DNA of 64,000 bases, taken from NCBI GenBank assembly GCA_003342815.1, contig PTEX01000003.1, positions 5,227,898-5,291,897 of the forward strand, in the 5' to 3' direction. The notes under the pieces are model-generated. The model was not told the DNA's origin, ran no database searches, and saw only the letters and a list, made by a program, of their open reading frames with translations. Origin of the DNA: Eudromia elegans. Lineage: Eukaryota > Chordata > Aves > Tinamiformes > Tinamidae. This document shows, one piece after another, positions 22,201 to 37,157 of the stretch. Every line of letters begins with the position of its first letter. The stretch's first letter is position 1. The position numbers were made by a program, and so were the translations under genes.

Positions 22201-25200
22201 ATCTGGAACATGCTGCTGTACAAACTTTTTGATGATTCTTATTTTCAATGGTGTTTAAGAAAGTATTTTTTTAACTCAATCCTTTTGTTTATATGATCTG
22301 CATTTTCAGACTTGTTTCAGATTCACTTTTCTGCAGTAGAACTGTATTTTCTCGAGTTGGTCCTTTGGCTTAGCCAATGCACATGGTTTATCCCTAAAAG
22401 CTACTGCTCAGATATTGACAGAGGAAGCTGCGTTGACCCTGTTCTCTGATACCCTAACTATTTAAAGTATACATTTGTTGGTGTGCAGACTGTGATCTCG
22501 GTTACACATAATAAGGATGGTTCATATGTCAGAGGGATTGTAAAACATCTGCTTCCCATATCAGTGGTGGAGGTTATTCTGAATACTCTTATTATTAGCA
22601 GTGAATGGGTCTCAAGTTATTGTGGTAGCATTGTAGAAATACACAGTGCAAGTACTTTATCAAAGCCTGTTCCATGTTCCTGGGCTGTGTCAACCCCTTT
22701 TTGAACACTGGTGCCTCAAGAGGAAGAGCCCACACCAGTCTGTGTTGCTGGTAGTACAGGGAAGAGAGGAGGCTTGGAAGCACACTTGTTATTGCGTCTC
22801 TTCATGGGAATCTATAGTAAGAAACAAAATGTTTATTTTGAATTGGAATATAGATAGTGATGAAAAGAAGCCTTGGAGAGGGGATGTGCTGCTTGTTCTG
22901 CCACCTCTTCCCTGGTTGCGTCAATGGCAGCAGTGCTGGATGCAGCCCCCGTGGCTCCCAGGGCTCTGGCTCATGGCAGTGGAGCCAGGCTGTCTTGCCA
23001 TTCCCCTCAGGCTAGTGCCAGAAGCAATCTAATCTGCCTTGTGCTTTCTGAGAACTGTGTTAGCATTAATTAAATGGACACTTGTATTATTAACATGGCA
23101 CATCATTTTAACTAATAAGTAGTTGTAAAGAGATTTTCTTGCTGAAAAGAGTATGAGTCAACTACAACAACAACGCCAGAATTCTAATTCAGTTTCTAAT
23201 TTATTGAAGGACAAAACTGGTGGCAAGTCACTTTGCTGCCTGAGAGGCAGATTGGTAGGAAGTTCTTTGTTCTCCCATTCTGCAGGTTCTTCCAGGTTGT
23301 TTAAAACTGAAGTTAGTGAGGTTGGAAGAGCAATGAGATGGAGCTTATCTGAATGGACTGGATGTCTGAAATACATGTCAGGTGCATGCTGTTGACTGAA
23401 CTTTCCTTGTCTTCAGCTTTTCTATAGCAGACTCAAGCTGGTCTTTTGGGCAGGATTCTTGGGTTAGCTCTGCACAGTGCTTGCTGGATGTAACTCTAGA
23501 TAGGGCATTTTCCTTAACTGCTTCCTATATAAGCAACTGCCTCCCTGGGATCCCAAGACCGACTGGCGTGGGTTGACTTATGTCCTCAGTGTAATTACTA
23601 GTTCACCACTGGTGTTACAGGAGAGTAGTTGTGTTTGTACACACCCGGATGTCTCCACAGGGCCTCTTTTGGCACCACTGTGGCTGAAATAATGCAAAGG
23701 CATGAAACAATCTTCCAGAGTGTTGCTTATAGCATGAAACCAAGGCTGTATATATCCTGGAAGTGGTTTAAGAACCTATTGAGATATCTAAGGGACGGAA
23801 TTTGCTACAATTGTGTTAAAGAATTGTAGAGAATGGAGGGGATCAGCTGGAGAGTGGAAGAAGCAAACCCGATAGAATTTCAGCTGTATTGGCTTGTATC
23901 ATTCTCGGAGTAAACTGTTCCCAGAATTATGCCCTTTGTCTGAGAAAGAACATTTTGGACCTGTCCAGAATCAGGAACTGATAAGACAATTAAGGAATAA
24001 CTAATTTTGTCTCATGTACGATTTCATTTAGCAGTATAGATGCCCACCCACATAATCCTCTATGCTTAGAAAATTTCCCATATGCACCTAGCACCTCTCT
24101 TGCAGGTTTGTTGTCTCCATAGACTGTAGATCTTATCTTTTAGGTAGCCGCAGATTTGCTACCAAAAATCAGTGTGTAAATATTTTCTAAGGCTTTGGAA
24201 AGAAGTTGAAGTCATTATAGTTTAATGACTTATTTTTTCCCATCAGCAATAAAAATCAGCCTTTATCCTCAGGGAATTGCTTTCCTCTTTTTACAATGGT
24301 AGTATTCTTTTTCCAACAAATTGCTGTACCGGGAATATTGTTGGCAGCCAAAGTGGTAGCCAAAAGTGAGATAGTGCTAAAGATGCTGCTATGTGATAAG
24401 AGCCACCGCTTGGTGGCACCCACTCCCCACTTTATTCAGCTGAAAACTACAGCCAGCAAGCCTTGAAAACTTTGTAAGTTCCTAAATTGGCATTCTTTAT
24501 GAGTATTTGAAAGAGCTAACCTTATAGTGTCCTTGACTGGTATGCTGAGGACTTGATATGTCATGACCCACGTTCTACTTGTGTTTTACTGTGAGAGTAC
24601 ATAATATATATGTTGAATAAAATATTCAAAGTGAAGTAGTTAATACTTATCTTTGTATTGTTCTTTCGAAGAATGTGCAATTCTTTTATTTACAGGGAAC
24701 TCTTGGCCCTTTGGTCTTGCTATTGTCATCCATCTCACTTTAGAACAAACATTAATTTTAGTCAATTAAAAACAAAATAGCATAGAACTGATTATGAGGA
24801 AGAAGAGTACTTGAAATGAGTTCTTGAATTTTCATTTGTCCTTCCCAAAGCATAAACTCTTCAGTCACACTCTGAGGAATGTGTAGCATTAGCATTACTA
24901 AGTCAAGGTTTATGAAGAGGCAGCATGTAAGCAGCTACAAATTCATATTGTCTAACTTTCTGCATTTAATTGAGATACCAGAATTAGAAACATACTTCAC
25001 CCACCAAAATCTCTGCAGTAACCATTTCTCTCCATTGAATACAGAGTCAACCTTCATCACCTAAAGTTATACGTGGCTTAACCTTTTCGTTACATTTAAT
25101 TCTCATGAGTACCTCACTTCAGATTCCAAGTTGCAAACCTGTGCTCATTATCTCTCTTGTGGAAGAACTGAGAAAAGAAAAGAGACCTTTTAAAGTTAAA

Positions 25201-28200
25201 AAAAAGGCTGCAAACTATGAACACATCAAATTGTCAGTGCCTTGCTGCAGGTGTCCTTCAGTGGGTACTTCTGCTGGATTAGCCAGATGTCAGGAGAATC
25301 AAGAGCTTTTCAGCTGTTTGAGACTACAAAAAGAGAGACACCATTGCACCTCATCGCTCTGGGAAATGTAGTATAGCACTGAGCATGGTATGAGATCTAA
25401 ATAAGGGACAACTCACTTTGTGGAATGCTTCTAGAACAATGTTTGCACTTTTGAATATTTCACCCATAAAACCCACTTGTGATGGTAGTGAGATAAATAA
25501 AATACTTTGCCTAAGAAAGAGAACTGTATGCTCATTATTTGACTGCTTAATGCTATGATAACTGAATGATAGATGACATTTCAATCTTACTCTAACTTAC
25601 TTTCATACCTGGATACCCATTTGACTTCTGCTTGGAGGTGAGGCTGGGAGGTTTGAGGGTTTGGGGTTTTTTTAAGTAATATTTTAAGAAAATTTTGTTA
25701 GACATTCTTACCTCACTGAAGAGCTGGCAGAAACCAGACACATCCCAACACTCTGTTAGTTTTTACATGCTGATAAAAATAAAAACAAAAATTCTATAAA
25801 CTTAAAAATGCTTTTTAATAATAAGTCAATTTCTTACCATTTGAGAGGAGAGAAGTATTAAAAGATTACATACAAATTAAACTTGATAAGTTGTTTTTTG
25901 ATGAGTTCACAAGACCTGATGAATCTCCCTTTGCTCTGTGTGACCTTGTCAATATGGTGGGAGTTGTGCATAAAAAGACAGTCATGATCTTGTCTTGCTA
26001 CATAGCACTAACTGAATAAAGTAAACAGTAAAAATTTTATGATCATTAAGTTAATCTCTAATATTTATGTACTATTATGCAGTATTTACTACTTATGAAG
26101 AGAAAATAAAATGTTTCCACATTGCCTTGCGTTATTATATGTATTAAAAAAACTAAAGCTAGCGACAGGACTGTATTGCAGAACACCAAGGCTTATGCAG
26201 CAACCTGCTTTAGAGGGCAGCAAATGACTGCTTTTTAGCCACAAGACAACACAGCAAATTGACATTCAGCTTTGCCAAGCAAAGCAAAGGCACAATCCAG
26301 CACCTTGTATTTAATGGCAAACTTCTCATTCTCCTTGGTGGGAACAGGATTGGGCCCCTGTTGCTTTCCTTGCTGTCATCCCACTACTTTTTAAATGGTT
26401 AAGTACTGTACGTAAAGAACATTGGGCTCCTGTTATCAATCTTTTCCTTATTGTTTTTTAAAAAAAGAGTGAAATGAACTGTGGAGGCAAACATTATGTT
26501 TCTTATTAGCATTTTGAGGTCACAATTCAGCAGACATGAAAAATGTGCGTGACATAACTGTAATAGTATTTATCTAAATATTAGCTCCTTGGTTTTTGTT
26601 TTTTTTCATGTGGCATTTAGAAGAATGTGAATGATTTTCTGCTCAGCTGACACGTGTTGGATGAGAGTAATGGAGGGGTGCTTCTCTTGGAAATAAATAT
26701 TGATAAATTGCAAGCATTGCTCAATGCAATCAAAAGAAAGGAGAGAGACAAGTGAAAGATCTGTTCTAAATGTAATTCACTGTTATTTATGGACTGTTAT
26801 TTTTGTATAGCCCCCCTGGCCACACTATGGTTCAACCACTGCGATACTTGTTCCTAAAAATGGTCTCAGAGATTATGATTTTCTCAGAGACAAGTTCATT
26901 CATTTCTCCGCTGTTGGGTTACAGATTTAAAGATGATCTTAGCTTTTGTTGTTTGGGATTTCTTACAGAGAAAGGAAAATCTGGCAGTCTTTTTTAATAA
27001 AAAGTAATATAAAGTCTGACGAACTGCATTGGCCAATATGAAGCCGTTCCACTAATGTTCCAGAAAATGTTTTCTACAGTTTTGTTTTAGGATAATGTGG
27101 CAGCCTATATTCTAAAATTAGTAAAGGATGGCAATAGTACATATATTAAAATCAGTTGAAGGGGACCCAGAATTAAAAGATTTATTCATGTAAGATACAG
27201 CATTAGTATAAATGTGTAGTGCAACTATAAATGGTGATTTATTACCCAAAACACTTCACAACTTGTAGAGCTTTTTTTTTTTTTTTTTTTTTGATAGTCT
27301 AACTTGCTAGAAATTATTTTCTAGCCACTGTAAAATCTTAAGGTAAACTCCCTCTTCCTCTTCCTCTTGTGCTTTCTCTTCCTCTCTTCCTGTGTAACAG
27401 AAATATTTGCATGAGTTACATCTGTTGAAAAATTATCTGTATACCTGGAATGCATTTTTTTCCCCTAAGTGGAGGCACATGTCAGAAATAACAGACACTG
27501 TAGCTGAGAATCAGGCTCTGATTGTCATTATTTCAAATTTCATACAATCAAAATTATTTCATTATACAGGGTCAAGAAACGGGATTGTTCAAACACAGAC
27601 TAAGGAGCTCTCCTTTAGCTCAGGAACATCACAAAGCATCAGCTACGGTGCCTCTGGTTAAGGGAAAGCCACTGTGGATCATATTTATAGCACCCTTGTC
27701 AATGCTATCATTAGGTTTCTCTGAAGAAATTCATTCCTTTGACAGTGCTCCGTGTCCGGAACTGCGACCACGGGGAGTGAGAAGCACACGGTATGCCCTG
27801 GCTGTTGGGGAGCCTAATGAAGCCTACAGCTGTTTTCTTTGTCTCAAAGATATTGTTTGCCTGTTTCACCAGTGAATATGATCCCTGTGGCCCTGGAGCA
27901 AATCAGATGTCATTTCAATCACATTTTCTAAAATTGTAATGAAATACCTTTCTTTTTTCAAGCCCATATTAGTTCTTATTCTGATTTCATTGCTAGTCCT
28001 AGTTATCTTTATCTGAAACCATTTCCAGTTCTGATACTATTTCCTAATAGAGACAAGTCTAAAGAGTGACTCTCACCATAGTTTCAATTTTTCTTTTCAG
28101 TGGTTATGAATAAAACATAATGTAAGGGGGAAAAACCTTTTGTTGTCTACTTCTGAAGTGTACAAAGGGAACATAGAATATTCTGTGTGACTTAGTGCCT

Positions 28201-31200
28201 GAAAAAATCGCAGCAAGCCTTCTACAGAAGTCAAGAGGTGAAATACTTGGCTAGATATGCTGTCTTTGAGGGGAAATACTGTAGAATTTTGTGCTCATAA
28301 GAAGACCATTTTTTATTCTTCTTAAAGGTTTTTATTTAATTTTTGGCAATCTGCATATCTAAAAACAATATTTGCAGTTGCATCGTAGTCTTCCTGCTAA
28401 TTATTAATTTCTCATTTCTGAATTATTTGCACAAATACTGGCCCTCAACATGTTGTACTTTAGGCTACTAAGTGCATTATTTCTTGGCTTCAGTCTTCAG
28501 CATGTGGTATTTTATTGTGTTGGCCACAGAAATGTTCTTTAGTCTTGCAGTAGCGCTGAGTGTGGTTGTGAGACCTCCGACTTTAATTCTGTTTATTAAG
28601 GGTGACATATGCAGCAAATAACATTTCCTGTATTTAGAGTGTGGCTCTGCTCTGAAAAGCGATGATTTTAAGATAGGAGTAATTAATTCAACAAATAAGT
28701 GCTTTGAATCATATAATGATTAGTAACAAAAGTAAAGGTCCCTCTGTGTCCTTCTGCTAGCTGGGCACGACCAGTGCAGTTGGTGCCCGTGCTGATAGGG
28801 GCTGTCCCTGGCTGGGCATCAGTTACATGAATGCAGGTCCACAAGTAGGGCCACCTAGATCTAGGATAACTCTTGGTGAGTTATGCAGATGAAACACTAA
28901 GTTGATAATACACTGACAGGATATAAGCAAGAAATTAATATAAATTAACTTTGACAGTGTGAAAGGGTGACATCAGGGTCACCTCCCTCCTCAGCCTCAG
29001 TGCTCAAAGGGAATTTGGTGAATTTGAGGGTGAAGATGCTGCTACAAGGTGGCTTTGTCCGCTCTTCCTCTTCCTCTACGCAGATGTTACCTGTAAGGAT
29101 ATGTTGTTCTTCCAAACCATTTTTTTTAATACAGTTATTATTTCTTACATTATTGCTAAAGATGTAAATAGGTCTCAGTGAACAAATTCAGTATTTTATT
29201 TTCATTTCAGCGATGAAATATAAATGAATTGGTGAGAATAATTAAAAATCTGGGATTGACACTTTTTTTTCTCAGATTAGCAAATGTGTTTTCTATATAG
29301 CTCCATTAGGGTAGAGGGATTTTTATTGTTTCATTCTGTTCAGCTCACAGGACTTTGTTTTCACCCCTTTCAGACAGACCTTACTTTAATTCTGATGTAT
29401 GAGAAAACAAGTAAATAAGCCGGCTTCACAGGCATGAGCTCATATGCCAAGCAGCCTGGAAGCTACAGAGTAAAAACACCGAGGAAAACTCGAGATTGAG
29501 TTCAGAGATGCCAACAGCTTCTCAATTGACAGCTATGTAGTTTATAATGCGGAGAGGTGCAGAGGGCCGGCCCTGCCTCTGCGAGAGCTGGCGCTGTAGG
29601 AGGAAGAAAGCAGCTGGTGGATCCAAGCATGTATCACTGCCCAGCGAGGTGGCACACGGGGGTCTGCTCGCCCAGGCGCCCCTGTGCGATACTCCATTCC
29701 GCGGACAGGAGGTATCTCCCTTCCTCACACAGAAATTATTATGGTTAATCCCCACTTTATGGCACAAAATTGAAACCAAGTGGGCAGTTGGTGCTTCTAC
29801 TTCAATGAAACTGGCTATCTTTACAAGCCAGTAAAAACCTCCCGAGAATGGCAAGAGTAAAGTAAGTGAAATTAGCATTTGTTGCTGCTTTGAATTTGCT
29901 GAAAAATCCATCCAGTTTCTCACTTAAAGCACATATGGATGCAATTTTGCTGAACAGCAACACGAACTGCGATGAACTCATTCCAGTTTGTTAACGATGT
30001 ACAAACTGTCCAGTTGTACATTTTGAAGGAATTTTATGCATTCACACACACACACACAGGCCCACACAATCTTTAAAAATAATTTCTAATTCAAGCAGAC
30101 ATGGGAAACATTTAAAGTAGAGACTTTTTGCCACAATTGCCTTGAAAATAACTTTGTTATATATATTCTAAGATTTTTTTTTCAAATAATTCTTGATATA
30201 TTGTCATCAGATAACTAAGTAATATTAGACTATCTTTTTCTACAGGTCTCAGGTCCCTTGCTTTAAGGGACTCTCTCTTATTTGGTTAATTGCATGGGAA
30301 GGTAAAAGTTGATTTAGTGAGGCAAACCATTAGAGAGTAACACTAAGCAATGGAACTATTGGTTAAACCTTGGTTTTGGGGTAGAAGTCAGCCTGAACAA
30401 ACCTATATTTTTAGCAAAAGCTATCTTCAAAGCTAGAAATAAAATGCTGCATCACACAAATGATGAAAGTTTTATTTGTGTCTTGACATGAATTTTAATA
30501 AAAAAGGTTGTTGATTTTTGTTTTTTAAAAAATGATATAGTTTGGTTTTTTGCTGAAAAATCAACAAAAGATGAGAGTGTCACCTATAGTCATCTACATA
30601 GCGTGCTTGATATCACGTTAGTGTTGATTTCCAAGATTATCTTGTGTAGCAGATACTTAGTCTATTAACACTGTATTAAATACTATTTCAGTTGAAAAAA
30701 CTAAGACCTTTGAAATGGACAGGTTTTCACTGTGGATTCAAATCAAGGAAATATCAGAATAATTTCCATGGGTCTTTTTAACTACACGGTTCAAAGCAGA
30801 ATCATCCACCATGCGCTTGAGTATTTTCAAGACATTAGTAATAGCTCTGTTGGTAGTATCTCCAGCTGTAAGAGGTGTACTCTGGGGTGTCGGAGCTTTG
30901 ATAATGCATCATCATGGTAATGTATTGTTTGCAACAGATAAAGCTGAAGCTAAATGTCTACAGATTAATGGAAAAAATGAAGGATTATTTGTTTTGAACC
31001 GATTGTTTAATTCATGTACTACATAGCACAGCAAAGCAGTTATTTCTTCCTGAGGTTTTGTAATTAAAGTTTTCATATAGTGTACTTCATCTGTCAAAGA
31101 GTTTAAGAATTACAAGCGAGATTTAATTCTGACAGCCTCAAAGATGAGGAAATAATGAAGCATGTCCCTACAAGGTGGTTAGTTCTATAGCCTGCAGTTG

Positions 31201-34200
31201 CAAGCTTAAAATGTTTTGTAGCTTATATAAATTATGGTTAGCTGTGGGCTGCACAATTGCAATTTTGTATTCTTTCAGAGAAATGAAAATAAGGGTAAAA
31301 AAATGACAAGATCTTAATATTCCTTTCAAAAGATATTAAACAATCCATACAGATACGCTCTTAAAATTAAAGTAGTTTGTTCCTGTATGTACTGAAGCTT
31401 CAGACATAATTCATTATTTGAATAGTAAGTTACCACAAAGAGTTTATGACTATTTTCATCATAGCCATTTTTATGTAAAGTACACTGCATGGCAAAACTG
31501 CAAGAATGGAAAGCATGAAAAAGGTGCTGATATTTTAGAAAATCTTAAGTGTTGTAGGAGATTGACTTGGAAAAAAGGTTGGAGATAGAAGAATATTGGG
31601 TTTTGAGAAATTCATTTACGTGGGTATCCTCATTTTAGGAGCCAGTAAGTTCATATGTATCTTATTCACGGGAAGATACATTCCTGGAGGAAACAGACTT
31701 GAGCAGTTTACAGAAATCTGCTAAAGACTGACTCTATTAAAGCTGAACTTCAATTAAGTTAATTTGGTCATATACATAAGAAGTTTTAAAAATTGATTAG
31801 AAAACTGAAAGAGTGAAATAAATTGCAGCTGTTACAGCTGTCATTGAAATTAAAAAAATGAAACTTGTGGTGATTGAACCTTATATTTGAAAGTGACAGG
31901 AATGTATGCTTAATAGAAAATTTAAAAGTGCTAAAATAAGCCATCTTTTTAAATGTTCTTTAAAATGAAACATCGTTCGTTTTTATCCAAAATGATTATT
32001 TTTTGTTTGCACACAAGAAAGTGTTGATCTGAGGAAAATCCTTATCCTCGAATTTCATGGTCTGTTGCATCTAAACCAGATTAATGCCACTGACTAATAC
32101 CACTGGGTCTTTTGACTATCTCAACTCACCAGTTCTTGATTTTCTGTTTTAAAAATTCTTTTTTTTCTTTTCTTTTTTTTTTTTTTTTTTTAATGGGGAT
32201 AGCATGGATAAAAACAGAGAGGACACTTCATTGAATAATTAAATGATAGGAAGTGATATTTTGATGCGTTGCCTCTATTTCTCTGCTAGAGAAAATGGCA
32301 ACTAGACTGTATCCTTTTTTTCTTGAGTTGGAGTACACTGATATTTTCACTCAGATTTTGAATCTAAAACACTAGATTTCTTAGACACTAACTGTCATTT
32401 CATCAATGTGCTTAATTTGTGTTTTATATATATATAATATTATATATAATATAATATATAAAATATTTAATATATAATATAATATATATAATATTTAATA
32501 TTTATTTGTTGCAGCTATATAACTACTTACTCATAATTGCCATTGCAGATAGAAAACAACTTCCTACAGACTACGGAGAAAGTGCAATGAGGTGCTGGGG
32601 AGTTTGGCTGTAAAGAGGCAAAGGTCTTGGCTGAGGAAGAGAAGTTAAAAAGGTTTGCTTGTTTGTAGATGTCTGGAGGCATCGGTGAAGCCCAGGAGTC
32701 ATCTTGCACCTCGGTGGGTCTTGCGCAGCACTAGGTAGAGAAGGTCCTGGATCCCTGCAAAGCTGGAAAACTTCTGATGGGATCCCACCAATTTCTCTGC
32801 TGCCAAGGGGTCACCTGATTTTATTTCTGAGAATTTTGTTCCTCTAATCCAATTAGTCATCAAATTCCTGGAAGTATCATTGAGAAGCTTCCCATGACCT
32901 TTTGCTTTCAGGGCTATAGAGAGAACTGCTTGTGGCAGCCTGGGGGGCTCCTCTGGATTTTTAAAAGGTGCCTGAGACTAAGAGTTTTACATCCCCTTGG
33001 CACTGGTTTTGTGTAGACATGCTTTAGCAGATGAGAAGCCTGAATATTTGCCTCACTAGTTGAGTTGTGTGTATGCTGGCACAAACTGAAGGCAAGACCA
33101 AGCAGGCAGGCAAACAAAAGTGTCAGCTGAGCAAAGTGCAGGCAAGGCATCCTGGATAACCAAGGAGGGCTGAGGGTTGAAATTAGAGCTGAAAGCAGTC
33201 AGAGAAAGACCTCCAGCTCCTGAGAAGTGTTTGAAGGCTACAAAGCGTGGGGTGACTTTGGATTTGCAAGATGCGTTTTTGCTTTTTGATGGTCTCTGGT
33301 GTATGGTTAAGTACCAGTCACAGCTGTGGAGCAGTGGGAAGGTATGACTGAAGAGACCACACTTGAGCTTGACTCCTGGACAGATCAGGGATCATACTAG
33401 CAGGCCAGGATTGTGCAGTATAATGCGTGTATAGTAGACTTCAAAGTTTGCCCCATGGCCTGTATGAGCCTGGTTGCCGTTCGTGGCAGGATTAGGCTCT
33501 GGCAGTGGAACTCCACAACCCTACGTGCTTAGTCAGGCACCTCGGTAATCAGTCGGGCATCTTTTGAAAAAGTCACAGGGATCATGATGTTGCTCTGCCC
33601 TGATGCCAGAAATGAGTCTGAAAGGATCTTGATCTAAAAGCTGTCCATAGGGTGGGTACGTATGTTCTGGAGCTTTTCTTTTCCTGGAAGACTTGCCGGA
33701 ATCTGATCCGTAATACTTTCACTTTGTGCCTCATGGTAACTTTGGAAAAGTTGCCAAGAGGTGAAATAGTCTCATTCCTGTGTACATACTCAATAGCAAT
33801 TTTATATTTTCAATAAATGAAGGATTTTAAAGAAATTTCATAGTACAATGATCATAATTTCCTCCTCAGGCCATGGGAAAAGAGTCAATTTAAAGACTTG
33901 GCTGATATGTAATCATTATTTGTCTTACTGTCTGGAATTAGATACCAAAATGAAGGAATTGTGAAATATTGAATACATCCAAATTTGAAGATGGGACATC
34001 CCAAAACTGTTGACTGATCAAGTTGTGTTCCCTCTCACAGGAGGACTTTAACTGTTATTTAAGACTGATATTTGCCTCTCTGAATTTTCTTAGAATAGAT
34101 GTATGATCTAATAAATCCAGACTGAAAAAATTATTAAATAATTTTGCAGTGGAAATAATTTTGTTGTAATGACCTCTTAACAAGGAGAGGCATTGAAATG

Positions 34201-36692
34201 GGAGAGCAGACTGAATTAAATTGAAACTGCTAGCTTCTCCTGGAAGCTCTTGAGTACCTAGAAACTAATTGTAACCTCATCTGGAGTCGTAAGACAAAAA
34301 AATTTATATTTTGTCCAACCAAAGTCCTCCTTGGTTTTCAGAGTAAGTATTGCATTGAGAGGAGTGAGACAGTGCAAACTTTATGTACTTCTCGATATTT
34401 GACCTCTGGAAAATCTGAGTGAAAATGGACTTTGCAGACAATCGGAAAATAATTAAAGGAAAAATATGACTGCACTTTTATTTTTAGCATGTGCATTGAA
34501 TCCTTGTTTAATAACTGTTAGAACCAAATCCTTGATTCTTTCTCTGTAAATGATCTCTCATCTTCCTGTGAAGTCCCATTCTTCAGTTCACCACTTCATT
34601 TTCTACTGACAAGGAAGAATTTAAGTCATCTCACTGTCTGAGAGCTTTTTTCTTTATGACATCCTGGTTGTTGGTATCTGTGAATGAACACAGATTTTCT
34701 CCCGTGTGGGCAGGTGTAGCACCTCAGAAGACGATATTTTCCAAAAGTATTTTTTGTTTGTGTTGCTGCTTTCTTTTGTAGCTCCCACAAAAGTTATTTG
34801 AATGCAGTTAAACCCAGTTCTCCAGCTGGCACCTATAACTGGCATGTTTCTGAATGGAATTACTCTACTGCAGCATCCCTTTTAGAAAGAGAGAAATAGG
34901 ATCAGATTCAGAGCATATATAGACATCAGTGACCTGGCAAATTGAAAAAAAATCCATAGTTCTTAAACTAAATACATATATCCATCTTGTTTTTGTTACT
35001 TTGTACTTTCTCATAGGCTTTCATGGGAGAGATTTTTCTTACTATCTAATTTCTGGAATTTTAGAGGTCTAATGTTTGTGGAGGCCTCTCTGTGAGACCA
35101 ATACTCCCAGCAGAAATCTCAGTATAGTTTTTAAACTTGCCCTGGCAGATAGGTGTGTCAGTGTGCTGGGTTATCCCACGCTCAGAGAAAGGTAACTGGC
35201 AAAGTGCTGCTCTTGGGATCTGCTCATCTGAACCTGCCCAGCTTTGAAGAGGGAGGACAATCGTTATTAAGTCACTATATATCAAATCTTCCTGTTGGTT
35301 GCAGTCATGTAGAAAGTTTTTGCCTCCTTCCTTCTGTTTCGAAGCTTTCAGCCTGACCTACATTTATTTATGGTTGTTGGTATTAGTGTTTTCCTTTGAT
35401 GTAAATATGTTTTTCTTTCTATTCTATGTCCCTGCAGAGAAATTGTCTCTTCTGAGACTCCTACTTTGATGGATTAATAATCCAAGCTCTTTGACTCTTT
35501 TTATGTTCTTTCTTGATTGTGTTTTTAGTCCTTCCCAGGATCTTTTCTAATTCTCAAGGAAATGGGTACCAACCAAATAAAGAGTATACCAAATTACCAT
35601 TTAGTGTTAGCAGTAGTGCCAATACACACTTCTTTCTACATTATCTGATCAATCCTAAATTGTATCATGTTTCATTCCAAAATCACCTCCAGGGTTGACA
35701 ACATTTGATTAAGATCCATCTTATAATCAATATATGTTTTTTCTCCTTCTGGTATTAATAAACTAAAAAAAAGAAAAAAAAAGGTACAGGAATTTACACA
35801 TCATATTATATATTCTCATTCGTACTATGTTAGTCCTGAAGAATGCTCGAGACGATTGTCATGGACACTTTGTAGTAAAAATAAGATGTTTGTTGTCATG
35901 AGGAATTTGCAAACTTATTTAACCATTATCAAAACTGAGGCTGAAATAAATCAATAAGCTTAGAGTATAGCTCAGAAAGGCTAATATATAATATAATGAT
36001 ATAAATATATTTCTCTTTATTTAATGACTAAAATAAAACAGAAATGTGTTTACTGGATCAATGTGCAGCAGCAAAAAGAAGCTTTCAAGCTGTTACAAAA
36101 CTTGATATTCGTCAGAAAGGGTATTGAGAATAAGGCAGAGGATGTTTTCTTTATCCCTATATAAAACCTTGTAGCATCCACATCTTAAGCTCTGAATGCA
36201 TTTATGCTGTCTGTATGGCGAGGACACACTCTCTGAGTCCATTATTCAATGAAGGTGCAGAGAAGATAGTTGAAATGATGAAGAGTAGTTGCCACAAGAG
36301 GAGAAACTATAAAGGGTGGGATTTATCAAACTGGAAACAATGGTATCTGCAAGGGTATGATTAAACTTAAGGAAATTTTGAAGATGTTGGGTAAGCTGAA
36401 TACAGAACTGTTCTTTACCAGATCCCTCCTTAGTAGAGGATGAAAGAACATGGTGAAGTCAATAGGAGGCAGGTTTAAAACTGATTAAACACAGTACCAT
36501 TTAACTTAGAAGGTAGAGAACTTTTGAAATTCCCCACTACAGAAGTTTGTGGAGAAAGAATTAGCAGATTAAAAAAGTTTCAACAAATTTGTGGAGAGCC
36601 AGGCTCATAAGGGGATCCTAAAGAGAGGTATTTTCCATGGGTGTTTACAAAGGTATCTAGATAATAGAATGCAGGGTTGTAATTTCTAAAAT
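19251..36692. other. Intergenic desert, first part
   Basis: More than 17 kb with no gene, exon or recognised transposon. Sequence is mostly AT-rich. Homopolymer tracts occur near 27272-27292 and 32168-32191, and an AT-rich array at 32425-32503. Somewhat GC-richer patches (20460-20620, 22860-23030, 27570-27840, 29400-29840, 32560-33760) hold only open frames without family resemblance. Confidence 0.6.
32425..32503. repeat. AT-rich array, (TA)n/(ATATTTAATAT)n
   Basis: About 80 bases made only of A and T, in irregular TA and AATATA units with much self-complementarity. Confidence 0.9.
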
Positions 36693-37157
36693 ATTTAGAA
36701 GTGGGAAGGAACTCTGGGGATCATCTAGGCCAACAGCGTATTCAAAGCAAGGTGAGTTAGGACAGGTTTCTCAGGGATCCATCCAGTCGTGTTTTGAGAA
36801 TTGAGGATCCACAACCTCTTTGGGCAATTTGGTCCAATGATTGTCTTGAAAAAGTTTTCTTAATATTTAAGTGGAATTTCCCATGTTCTAATTTGTATCA
36901 ATTGTCTCTTGTCCCATTTCTGTTCAACTGTAGGAAGAGTTGGGCTCTGGCTTCTCTATAACCTCCCACTAGGCAGCTAAAGATGGCAGTAAGATCCCCA
37001 TGAGCCTTCTCCAGGCTAGAAGGATCCAGATCTCGGAGCCTGTCTTTTCCTTAGGTGTCCTGTGCTCGAACCCCAGCCATCTTGTTGGGTTTCTACTGCA
37101 CTTAGTTCAGTATGTCCATGTCTTTCTTGTGCTGCAGATTTCCAATCCTCCAGATGC
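36693..37157 (-). mobile_element. CR1 LINE, old antisense 3' fragment
   Basis: Read on the + strand, this follows the reverse complement of an avian CR1 3' end in order: GGGAAGGAACTCTGGGGATC, the CATCCAGTCGTG..CCACAACCTCTTTGGGCAA block, CTTAATATTTAAGTGGAATT, TAAGATCCCCATGAGCCTTC and AGTATGTCCATGTCTTTCTT. It is clearly diverged and has no open frame, so it is old. It is cut at its inner end by the sense CR1 that follows. Confidence 0.85.

Noticed and set aside
22646-23073. Plus-strand frames of 128 and 66 codons in a GC-richer patch
   Set aside because: Trp/Pro-rich low-complexity translations with no family match.
32560-33760. Less AT-rich stretch with minus-strand frames, possible exon or transposon
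   Set aside because: No splice-bounded conserved peptide and no repeat signature recognised.
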